This document shows, piece after piece, positions 1 to 5,646 of a stretch of DNA of 7,508 nucleotides. Below the pieces are notes generated by a model. That model was not told the origin of the DNA. It saw only the letters and a list, made by a program, of their open reading frames with translations, and ran no database searches. A program made the position numbers and the translations under genes. Position 1 is the first letter of the stretch. Each line of letters opens with the position of its first letter. Source of the DNA: a bacterium (Candidatus Gribaldobacteria) CG_4_10_14_0_8_um_filter_33_9 (GTDB lineage Bacteria; Patescibacteriota; Minisyncoccia; Minisyncoccales; CG1-02-41-26); NCBI GenBank assembly GCA_002785165.1, contig PFMI01000050.1, positions 6,844-14,351 of the forward strand. The letters are read 5' to 3'.

Positions 1-2355
1 TCTTGGTATACAGAAAGGTTTTTTAATTTAAAATTAAAAAATCCTAAATTAAAAATAACTCTTGAACAAGTGATTTTAAGCCCGGAAAAATATAATTTAG
101 CCGAATTTTTAAATTATGAAGCAGCCAATACGATTTGGCAGGCAACGAGATTTTGTAAAAAAAGAAAACTTCCAAAAATTCCTTCCGAGGTCATACTTTA
201 TTTTTTTTTAGGAAATTGGATTGAAACATGTTTTATTTTTTCTCGAGCGTCATTAAATCTGAAAAAAATTAAAAAAGAATTAAAGGATTATTTAGATAGT
301 TTAAAAGGCGAGGGTTTTCAAGAGGTTTTGTCTGAAGATTCTCAAAAAGTAATTTTAGAAGCAATAAAAATCGCTCAAAAAAAGGATAAAGAATATATTG
401 GAATTGGCGAAGTTTTAATTAGCCAGAGTCAAATTGATCCATGCTTTAAAAAATGTTTAATTGAAGCTGACATTAAAACACAAGACATAGAAAATTTGGC
501 TGATTGGTGTGAAAAAATAGAAAAAAGAATTTTAGAGACAAAAGAAATTTGGAAATATAGAAATTTGATGAAAAAAGGATCAATTGCTAAAGATTGGGCT
601 GCTGGTTATAGTATTACCTTGGATAAATATGCTTTTGATTTAAGAAGGATGCTGGAAAAAACAAGTTTTCAGGAAATTGTCGGTCATGAAAAAGAAATTG
701 TTAGATGCGAGCAGATTTTGGCAAAACAAGAAATCAATAATGTTTTATTGGTTGGCGAATCGGGAACAGGCAGGAAAAGCATTGTTAAGGCCATTGCTCA
801 AAAAGCTTTTTTAGGGGAAAGTTCTTTTCGTATTAATTATAAAAGGGTTTTAATTTTTGATTTGGGTCAGCTGACCGCGGAAATTGCTTGTTTTGAGGAG
901 TTGGAAACGGTTTTAGAAGAATGTTTTAAACAAGTGGCGGAAGCAGGCAATATTATTTTAGTTATTGAAGAAATTCAAAATTTTTTAGAAGAAAATCCCA
1001 AGCCCGGGACAATAAATATCTCTGGAATTTTAAGCAGATTTTTACCTTTGCCTTGTTTCCAAATTATCGCTTTAACCACTTATCAGGGGCTGCATTCTGT
1101 TTTGGAAAAAAAGCCCGCATTTTTAAATCTCTTTGAAAAAATTGAGGTAACGGAAATTTCAGAAAAAGAAACTTTAAGATTGCTGGAGGATTTTCTTCCT
1201 TTTTTTGAAAAAAAATATAAAAGAGTTGTAAGTTATAAAGCGCTAAGGGAGATTTTAAAATTAAGTTCAAGATATTTGACAGATCTTCCTTTTCCTGAAA
1301 AAGCGGTTCGCCTTTTAGACGAAGCAATGAGTTGGTTAAGTGTTTCTAAAAAAGGAAAAATTTTAAAGTCCGAGCACATCACGAAAATTGTTTCCGAAAA
1401 AATTCAAATTCCCTTAGAAGAGCTCGAACAAAAAGAAAAAGAAATTTTGTTAAATTTGGAAGCATTGATTCATCAAAGAATTATAAATCAAGAAGAAGCG
1501 GTTAAGGAAGTCAGCGAAGCAATGAGAAGAGCTAAAGCTGGGATTGAAACAAGGTCTGGCACTATAGGAGGTTTTTTATTTTTAGGACCAACGGGCGTAG
1601 GAAAAACAGAGACCGCTAAAGCGCTGGCCGCTGTTTATTTTGGCTCGGAAAAAAGAATGATTCGCCTTGATATGTCCGAGTTTCAGGAAATAAAAGACAT
1701 CAAACGGCTAATTGGCGCGGAAGGGAGCGAGGGGCTTTTGACCACGTCTGTTCGGGAAAATCCTTTTTCTTTGATTTTGCTTGATGAAATTGAAAAAGCG
1801 CATCCTAATATCTTGAATTTATTTTTGCAGGTCTTGGACGAGGGATGGATTACAGATGGTTTTGGCAGAAAAATTGATTTTAAAAACGCTATTATTATTG
1901 CCACGAGCAACGCCGGAGCGGAAATAATCAGGCAAGATATTAAAGAAAATAAAAAATTAAGCATAGTGAAAGACGAGCTTTTGGACTATTTGTTTAAAAA
2001 AAATATTTTTCGACCAGAATTTATAAATCGTTTTGATGGAGTGGTTGTTTTTAAACCATTAACCAAAGAAAATCTCATTTTAATTTGCCATTTAATGTTG
2101 AAAAAATTAGCGGAAAATTTTCAAGACAAAGGAATAGGTTTTGAAATTACCAAAGAATTAAAAGAAAAAGTTGTGGACCTAAGTTATTCGCCTCAATTCG
2201 GAGCTCGAGAAATGAAAAGAACAATTCAAGATAAAATAGAAAATGTTTTGGCCTCGGCTTTGTTGTCCAATGAAATTAAAAGAGGGGATAGAATAGAAAT
2301 AGACCCGGCAGATTTTAAATTGAAAAAACAAATCATCCTTTCAACAAAACAATAA
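1..2355 (+). CDS. Divergent ClpA/ClpB/ClpC-like two-ring AAA+ ATPase, 5'-partial
   Basis: The reading frame is open from base 1. The first possible in-window start, GTG at 70, has no Shine-Dalgarno, so the gene enters from the left. Residues are counted from that GTG. Residues 10-165 resemble a Clp N-terminal repeat domain, followed by a linker (W161, W176, then LDKY near 185). Ring 1 spans about 200-420 and is degenerate: Walker A is GESGTGRKS (229-237, Arg for the Lys), Walker B has E300 for Asp, and the Arg-finger segment reads FLNLFEKI (351-358). No long coiled-coil M-domain separates the rings. Ring 2 (about 450-761) is intact: GPTGVGKT (506-513), LLDE (570-573), TSN (612-614), R654 finger, GAR sensor 2 (711-713). 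The aromatic pore loop is missing, since RLIGAEGSEGLL (546-557) replaces the usual GYVGYEEGG stretch. I see no IGF/IGL ClpP-docking loop. The family call is secure, but an unfoldase or protease-partner role is doubtful. It looks like a Patescibacteria-type Clp relative (inference). Confidence 0.85.
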   Translation, partial: SWYTERFFNLKLKNPKLKITLEQVILSPEKYNLAEFLNYEAANTIWQATRFCKKRKLPKIPSEVILYFFLGNWIETCFIFSRASLNLKKIKKELKDYLDSLKGEGFQEVLSEDSQKVILEAIKIAQKKDKEYIGIGEVLISQSQIDPCFKKCLIEADIKTQDIENLADWCEKIEKRILETKEIWKYRNLMKKGSIAKDWAAGYSITLDKYAFDLRRMLEKTSFQEIVGHEKEIVRCEQILAKQEINNVLLVGESGTGRKSIVKAIAQKAFLGESSFRINYKRVLIFDLGQLTAEIACFEELETVLEECFKQVAEAGNIILVIEEIQNFLEENPKPGTINISGILSRFLPLPCFQIIALTTYQGLHSVLEKKPAFLNLFEKIEVTEISEKETLRLLEDFLPFFEKKYKRVVSYKALREILKLSSRYLTDLPFPEKAVRLLDEAMSWLSVSKKGKILKSEHITKIVSEKIQIPLEELEQKEKEILLNLEALIHQRIINQEEAVKEVSEAMRRAKAGIETRSGTIGGFLFLGPTGVGKTETAKALAAVYFGSEKRMIRLDMSEFQEIKDIKRLIGAEGSEGLLTTSVRENPFSLILLDEIEKAHPNILNLFLQVLDEGWITDGFGRKIDFKNAIIIATSNAGAEIIRQDIKENKKLSIVKDELLDYLFKKNIFRPEFINRFDGVVVFKPLTKENLILICHLMLKKLAENFQDKGIGFEITKELKEKVVDLSYSPQFGAREMKRTIQDKIENVLASALLSNEIKRGDRIEIDPADFKLKKQIILSTKQ

Positions 2356-2377
2356 CATCCTTACAAACTTTAGTTTG

Positions 2378-2406
2378 TTGACAAGGGCTATTTTGAATGG
2401 TAGGTT
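2378..2406 (+). promoter_or_regulatory. Candidate sigma70-type promoter for the 2478 gene
   Basis: A perfect -35 hexamer TTGACA (2378-2383) is followed after 17 bp by TAGGTT (2401-2406), a poor -10, but with an extended-10 TG at 2398-2399. The start would lie near 2413, giving a leader of about 65 nt. The spacing is ideal. The weak -10 and the high background of such motifs in AT-rich DNA limit confidence. Confidence 0.35.
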
Positions 2407-2477
2407 GGAAAGATGGAATAAAATAAAAATAAAGGTCGAGGAAGAAAATTTTATTTTTAATAAAGAGTAAAAAAATA

Positions 2478-3587
2478 ATGAATATCAAAAACATCGCAAA
2501 TATTAAGAGCATTGTTTCAGTTATGCTGGTGTTGATTTTGGGCGTGGGCATAGGATTGTTAGCCACAAAAACATGGAATCCGAGTTGGAATCCTTTTGTA
2601 AACGCTTCTTCACAAATCATTGAAAAAGCCATTGCCAAATCGTTTCAAGCAAAAACTTACAAAATAGAAGAAGATATTAAATTGAAAATTACGCCAGAAA
2701 ACGGACAGAATGGCGATTTTTCATTTTTTATTTCAGGAGTTGTCGATCAAACGGATTTGGAAAATGTAAAGACCGATTCTGACTTGGTTTTTAAAATGAC
2801 TGGTGAAGGAGTAGAAATACAAGCCAAAGGAAAAGCAAAGACATTTGGTAAAGATATTTATTTCCAAATAACCACTTTACCTTCGTTGCCTTTTCTCCCG
2901 GCCGAGATTATTGCGGGTTTTAAAAATCAGTGGATTAAAATTGACAAGAAAAAATTAGAGGAAATGTTTCCGTCTTCAGAGACCTCATTGGAGACCTCAT
3001 TTGACCAACAGGCCTTTGTGGAAGAAATCAAACCGCTTTTAAAGGGGATAGAGATATTTAAGATTGAAAAAAATCTTGGCGAAGAAAATTTAGACGGAGT
3101 GAAAGCGCAGCATTATTTGGTTAGCTTTAAAAAGGAAACTATAAAAGCGTTGATTCCTGAAATTTTGAGAGTTGTTAAAAAATATCAGCCAGAAGCGCAA
3201 TCTGAATCTGAATCTGAAAATGAATTTGAAAAAATTCAGAAAGCTTTTGATGATAAATTTGAAGCAACCTGGCAAAAAATTTCTCCATTGAAAATTGATT
3301 TTTGGTTGGAAAAAGGAAATGTTTGGTTAAAAAAAATAAAAATTGAAAAAGAAATAAATGTTGCGGATTTTGACCCAGATTCAAAAACAAAAGGAAAAAT
3401 TAATTTTGTATTGGAAATGAAAATTTTTGACTTCAATAAAGAAGTAAAAATTGAAATGCCGCAGAATTACAAAGGAATTGAAGAAATTTTATCCTCAATG
3501 ATGGGAGCAATACTGCCAAAAACAGGTAATGTTTCAGGTTCAGAAGAAATTTTGCCGCAGATTCCGAATTTTAATGAAGAAAAATAA
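2478..3587 (+). CDS. Membrane-anchored exported protein of unknown function (LppX/LprAFG-like fold suspected)
   Basis: 369 aa. The N-terminus is a short basic stretch followed by one hydrophobic helix (about 11-30), so the protein is probably anchored with the remainder outside the cell. It contains no cysteine, so it is not a lipoprotein. The body alternates polar and hydrophobic residues as in beta-strands. Segments such as QWIKID (about 153-158) and LDGVKAQHYLVSF (about 205-217) recall the half-barrel LppX/LprAFG-type or LolA-like carriers; this is inference from pattern only. The surface-like middle includes a SETSLETS duplication and an SESESENE acidic patch. The C-terminal tail is Pro/Glu-rich. 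The start is ATG with only a weak AAAGAG (2463-2468) upstream. It lies 122 nt after the Clp gene, has its own candidate promoter and is followed by a strong terminator, so it is probably transcribed alone. The function is not recognisable. Confidence 0.75.
   Translation: MNIKNIANIKSIVSVMLVLILGVGIGLLATKTWNPSWNPFVNASSQIIEKAIAKSFQAKTYKIEEDIKLKITPENGQNGDFSFFISGVVDQTDLENVKTDSDLVFKMTGEGVEIQAKGKAKTFGKDIYFQITTLPSLPFLPAEIIAGFKNQWIKIDKKKLEEMFPSSETSLETSFDQQAFVEEIKPLLKGIEIFKIEKNLGEENLDGVKAQHYLVSFKKETIKALIPEILRVVKKYQPEAQSESESENEFEKIQKAFDDKFEATWQKISPLKIDFWLEKGNVWLKKIKIEKEINVADFDPDSKTKGKINFVLEMKIFDFNKEVKIEMPQNYKGIEEILSSMMGAILPKTGNVSGSEEILPQIPNFNEEK
2979..3002 (+). repeat. In-gene 12-bp tandem duplication
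   Basis: GAGACCTCATTG (2979-2990) is followed directly by GAGACCTCATTT (2991-3002), differing only in the last base and encoding ETSL/ETSF. It looks like a recent in-frame duplication in a surface-exposed loop. Further on, TCTGAA is repeated three times (3201-3218), encoding Ser-Glu repeats. Confidence 0.7.
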
Positions 3588-3619
3588 TTAAGAGAGGTTT
3601 ATTGGTGGATAAGTTGTGG

Positions 3620-3657
3620 AAAAAACCTTCAAACAAAGAGGGTTTTTTCTTTTTTTT
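3620..3657 (+). terminator. Rho-independent terminator after the membrane-anchored protein gene
   Basis: Bases 3620-3630 (AAAAAACCTTC) pair with 3638-3648 (GAGGGTTTTTT) in an 11-bp stem with one G-U pair and a 7-nt loop (3631-3637). The stem is followed by C and eight Ts (3650-3657). It lies 32 nt after the stop at 3587 and should end that transcript before the dcw operon. The core is A/T-heavy, but the U-tract is excellent. Confidence 0.85.
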
Positions 3658-3706
3658 GTTTGATTTTGCTTGATTTATCAACAAAATTTTAAATGGAAAA
3701 GAATTA

Positions 3707-3735
3707 TTGACATCTGGATTAAAATGGAGTAAAAA
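3707..3735 (+). promoter_or_regulatory. mraZp: Candidate promoter of the mraZ operon, embedded in the box array
   Basis: A perfect -35 TTGACA (3707-3712), a 17-bp spacer and TAAAAA (3730-3735, four of six matches to the -10 consensus). Phased TGGA-type boxes begin 3 bp after the -35, occupy the spacer and continue over the predicted start near 3742. This is the layout expected of a repressor-covered promoter. The leader would be about 150 nt. Confidence 0.4.
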
Positions 3736-3790
3736 GGAAACAAGTGGATAATTGTGGAAAAGGTTGGGATAACTTAATAAAAAAGGGGAT
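3715..3790 (+). promoter_or_regulatory. 10-bp-phased TGGA/GGGA boxes, probable MraZ operator
   Basis: Boxes start at 3715 TGGAT, 3725 TGGAG, 3735 AGGAA, 3745 TGGAT, 3755 TGGAA and 3765 TGGGA. The 3775 slot is empty and 3785 reads GGGGA. Every occupied slot is exactly 10 bp (or 20 bp across the gap) from its neighbour, one helical turn apart. Known MraZ sites in E. coli (TGGGN repeats with 5-nt spacers) and Mycoplasma have the same architecture, and mraZ is the next gene. The exact 11-mer GGGATAACTTA also occurs twice, 20 bp apart (3766-3776 and 3786-3796). Binding by MraZ is inference. Confidence 0.6.
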
Positions 3791-3870
3791 AACTTAGAAA
3801 GTTTATATTTTCTACAATAAAATTGTGAGTATGCGGTATTTAGAATTTAGAAAAATTTAGTGTATGAGAA

Positions 3871-3876
3871 TATAAT
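3871..3876 (+). promoter_or_regulatory. Perfect TATAAT -10 hexamer just upstream of mraZ
   Basis: TATAAT ends 17 nt before the mraZ ATG at 3894. The best -35 at an allowed distance, TTAGAA (3847-3852, 18-bp spacer), is weak. If used, the start near 3883 gives a leader of only about 11 nt. This fits the absence of a Shine-Dalgarno site at mraZ, but AT-rich background could produce the hexamer by chance. Confidence 0.35.
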
Positions 3877-3893
3877 TTTTAATTTTCAATCAT

Positions 3894-4325
3894 ATGTTTT
3901 TGGGAGAATACAATTACAAAATAGACGAGAAAAAAAGATTAGCAATTCCAGTTAGATTTAGAAAACTTTTGAGTAAAAAAGCGGTCATTACGCGCGGTCT
4001 TGATAATTGTCTTTTTCTTTATCCTATAGATGAATGGCAAAAATTAGCGGAAAAGCTTTCTAAATTGCCTTTGTCGCAAGCTGACGCTCGGGGCTTTGTT
4101 CGGCTTATGCTGGCTGGCGCTATGGAAGTTGATTTTGATGGTTTGGGAAGAATTTTAATTCCTGATTATTTAAAAAATTATGCTTTTCTTAAAAAACAAG
4201 TAGTTATTGCTGGATTGTATAACCGAGTGGAAATCTGGGATGAAGACAAATGGCAGGAATATCAAAAGAAGACGGAAATGGAAGTGGGCGATATGGCGGA
4301 ACGTTTAAAAGAATTAGGAATATAA
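3894..4325 (+). CDS. mraZ: MraZ, transcriptional regulator of the division and cell wall operon
   Basis: 143 aa, the usual length. MraZ is a DNA-binding protein with two SpoVT/AbrB-type swapped-hairpin halves that forms a ring and normally represses its own dcw operon. The N-terminus MFLGEYNYKID is typical, and both signature D-x3-R motifs are present: D11-EKK-R15-LAIP and D82-GLG-R86-ILIP. The start is ATG, followed immediately by the conserved MF-GEY motif, so it is well fixed, although the upstream bases are A/T only with no Shine-Dalgarno. It is the first gene of the cluster, and its stop TAA shares one base with the rsmH ATG. The phased boxes upstream (3715-3790) are its likely target. 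Call very secure; autorepression inferred from the family. Confidence 0.96.
   Translation: MFLGEYNYKIDEKKRLAIPVRFRKLLSKKAVITRGLDNCLFLYPIDEWQKLAEKLSKLPLSQADARGFVRLMLAGAMEVDFDGLGRILIPDYLKNYAFLKKQVVIAGLYNRVEIWDEDKWQEYQKKTEMEVGDMAERLKELGI
4316..4319 (+). promoter_or_regulatory. Ribosome binding site AGGA deciding the rsmH start
   Basis: AGGA within the last codons of mraZ lies 5 nt before ATG 4325. It supports that start over the in-frame ATG at 4250, which lies deep within mraZ. Confidence 0.6.
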
Positions 4326-5206
4326 TGCACATTCCTGTATTACAAAAAGAAATTATTGAATATCTTAACCCTAAATCAAACGAGAATTTTATAGACGCTA
4401 CGATTGGCGAAGCGGGACACGCTGCAACTATTTTCGAGAAAAATAAACCAAATGGAAAAGTGTTGGGAATTGAAATTGATTCAGAGCTTTATAGAAAATT
4501 AATGTCCCGAATGACAGAATTTTCAAAAAGATTAATTTTAATAAATAATTCTTACGCTAATTTGAAAGAGATTGTTAAAAAAGAAAAGTTTGGACCAGTT
4601 AATGGAATTTTATTTGATTTGGGAATGTCTACATGGCATTTGGAAGAATCTGGAAAAGGATTTACTTTTAAAAAAGACGAATTGCTTGATATGAGATATG
4701 ACAGAAGTTCAAAATTGACAGCTGGAGAAATTATAAATCAATGGCCGGAAAAAATAATTGAAAGGATTTTAAAAGAATACGGGGAAGAGCGATTTGCCAA
4801 AAGCATTGCCGCGAAAATCACGGAGCAAAGAAAAATTAAGCATATAAAAACCACTTTTCAATTAAAGGGCATTATAGAAAAAGCAACACCTGTTTGGTAT
4901 CAGCATCAAAGATTGCATTTTGCCACTAGAACATTTCAGGCTTTAAGGATTGCTGTTAATGATGAATTAAAAAATCTTGAACAAGTTCTTCCGCAGATTT
5001 TAGAGGTATTAGAGAAAGGAGCAAGAATAGTGATAATTTCTTTCCATTCTTTAGAGGATAGGATAGTAAAAAATTTTTTTAGAGAAAATCAAAAAAAAGG
5101 TCGTCTTCAAATTTTATTTAAAAAACCGCTTATTCCTTGCTTGGAAGAAATTGAAAAAAATCCCAAGGCAAGATCGGCAAAATTAAGAGCGGCAATAACC
5201 ATATAA
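4325..5206 (+). CDS. rsmH: RsmH (MraW), 16S rRNA m4C1402 methyltransferase
   Basis: 293 aa from ATG 4325. The enzyme uses S-adenosylmethionine to N4-methylate C1402 of 16S rRNA in the small-subunit decoding centre. The start gives MHIPVLQKEI, the classic RsmH beginning. An ATG at 4250 would add 25 residues encoded inside mraZ and is rejected. Motifs: SAM-binding DATIGEAGH (24-32), acidic GIEID (48-52), FDLGMST (97-103), GFTF followed by LDMRYD (112-126), FATRTFQALRI (199-209), ISFHSLEDRIVK (238-249) and NPKARSAKLR (279-288). All key blocks are present; the usual SS after DLG reads ST. The TAATG junction (TAA 4323-4325, ATG 4325-4327) implies translational coupling with mraZ. Very secure. Confidence 0.97.
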   Translation: MHIPVLQKEIIEYLNPKSNENFIDATIGEAGHAATIFEKNKPNGKVLGIEIDSELYRKLMSRMTEFSKRLILINNSYANLKEIVKKEKFGPVNGILFDLGMSTWHLEESGKGFTFKKDELLDMRYDRSSKLTAGEIINQWPEKIIERILKEYGEERFAKSIAAKITEQRKIKHIKTTFQLKGIIEKATPVWYQHQRLHFATRTFQALRIAVNDELKNLEQVLPQILEVLEKGARIVIISFHSLEDRIVKNFFRENQKKGRLQILFKKPLIPCLEEIEKNPKARSAKLRAAITI

Positions 5207-5213
5207 AAATTCT

Positions 5214-5570
5214 ATGAAAACTCAACAATTTACTTTAACTTTCCCTTTTAATTTCGCGGATTTTAATTTTCCTATTTCTAAAAGTTTTTTTCGTTTTTTT
5301 GTCGGAGTAATTTTTTTGCTCATGATTTCTTTGTTAATTTTTTATCTTTTTCAAATACAAAATTTGATTAAAGATAATTATCTTATTAAAATTGAACAGG
5401 AAAAAATAGAAAGTTTGTCTGAACAAGGTTTAATTTTAGAAAAAGAATATGTTAAATTGTTTGCTTTAAAAAACATAGAAGAAGAAATTAAATCTCTTGA
5501 TTTGGTTAAAGTCTCGGAAATTAGATACCTTTCTTTCCCTGGCGAACATTTGACTCAGAAGAATCATTAA
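5214..5570 (+). CDS. ftsL: FtsL-like septum protein
   Basis: 118 aa. FtsL is a bitopic protein of the FtsQ/DivIB-FtsL-FtsB/DivIC complex that activates the FtsWI septal synthase. The sequence has a short cytoplasmic N-terminus, unusually rich in Phe (about ten in residues 6-29), one strong transmembrane helix (about 26-46), then a Lys/Glu-rich stretch (about 47-92) that should form a coiled coil outside the cell, and a short tail. FtsL sequences are poorly conserved, so the call rests on topology, size and the canonical position between rsmH and ftsI. DivIC/FtsB-like is the alternative. It starts 7 nt after the rsmH stop, with no clear Shine-Dalgarno, consistent with coupling by re-initiation. 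Confidence 0.75.
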   Translation: MKTQQFTLTFPFNFADFNFPISKSFFRFFVGVIFLLMISLLIFYLFQIQNLIKDNYLIKIEQEKIESLSEQGLILEKEYVKLFALKNIEEEIKSLDLVKVSEIRYLSFPGEHLTQKNH

Positions 5571-5594
5571 AGTGCCTTTGTGGGTTTTATGGTC

Positions 5595-5613
5595 TGTTGC
5601 CCGCGGGGACTGG
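5595..5613. repeat. GC-rich hairpin between ftsL and ftsI
   Basis: GGGGAC (5595-5600) pairs with GTCCCC (5608-5613) around the 7-nt loop TGGCTTT. It sits in a 76-nt gap (5571-5646) that is much more GC-rich than its surroundings (CCCGCGGGG at 5590-5598). It is followed by A residues rather than Ts, so it is not a terminator on the + strand. It may be a dispersed palindromic repeat or an RNA element shaping ftsI translation; neither can be shown from this window. Confidence 0.5.
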
Positions 5614-5633
5614 CTTTGTCCCCAAAAAATCGC

Positions 5634-5637
5634 AGGA
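5634..5637 (+). promoter_or_regulatory. Ribosome binding site AGGA deciding the ftsI start
   Basis: AGGA lies 9 nt before ATG 5647, after the hairpin. It favours ATG 5647 over the in-frame GTG 5572, which has only AGAAG (5558-5562) upstream. Confidence 0.6.
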
Positions 5638-5646
5638 TTAAAAAAA

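Larger units (their letters stand above)
3588..3893. other. 306-bp regulatory intergenic region upstream of mraZ
   Basis: No coding sequence is apparent. In order it holds: a GTGGATAAGTTGTGGAAAA stretch (3605-3623) overlapping the terminator; the terminator; a TTGACA/TAAAAA promoter candidate (3707-3735); a series of phased TGG/GGG boxes (3715-3790); a TACAAT -10-like hexamer (3813-3818) without a good -35; ATTTAG repeats (at 3838, 3845 and 3855); and a perfect TATAAT (3871-3876) close to the mraZ start. Confidence 0.7.

Noticed and set aside
2363..2378. ACAAACT/AGTTTGT hairpin as terminator of the Clp-like gene
   Set aside because: The 7-bp A/T-rich stem has a 2-nt loop and no T-tract follows; it runs into TGACAAGGG.
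2478..2570. Lipoprotein signal in the membrane-anchored protein
   Set aside because: No cysteine occurs anywhere in the protein, so there is no lipobox.
2333..2638. Minus-strand ORF of 101 codons
   Set aside because: It overlaps the start of the membrane-anchored protein gene, has no recognisable family, and is a product of AT-rich low-complexity sequence. The other minus-strand frames inside the Clp, ftsI and 2478-3587 genes are rejected for the same reason.
3605..3796. A chromosome origin (oriC) made of DnaA boxes
   Set aside because: GTGGATAA-type repeats resemble DnaA boxes, but none matches TTATCCACA perfectly, dnaA/dnaN are not adjacent, and the strict 10-bp phase in front of mraZ fits MraZ operators better.
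4250..4324. Longer rsmH from ATG 4250
   Set aside because: The added 25 residues lie inside mraZ and precede the canonical MHIPVL start.
5572..5646. Longer ftsI from GTG 5572
   Set aside because: The extension is Trp-rich and unlike a PBP N-terminus, comes from the GC-rich hairpin, and ATG 5647 has an AGGA site. Not fully excluded, because the GTG lies one base after ftsL.
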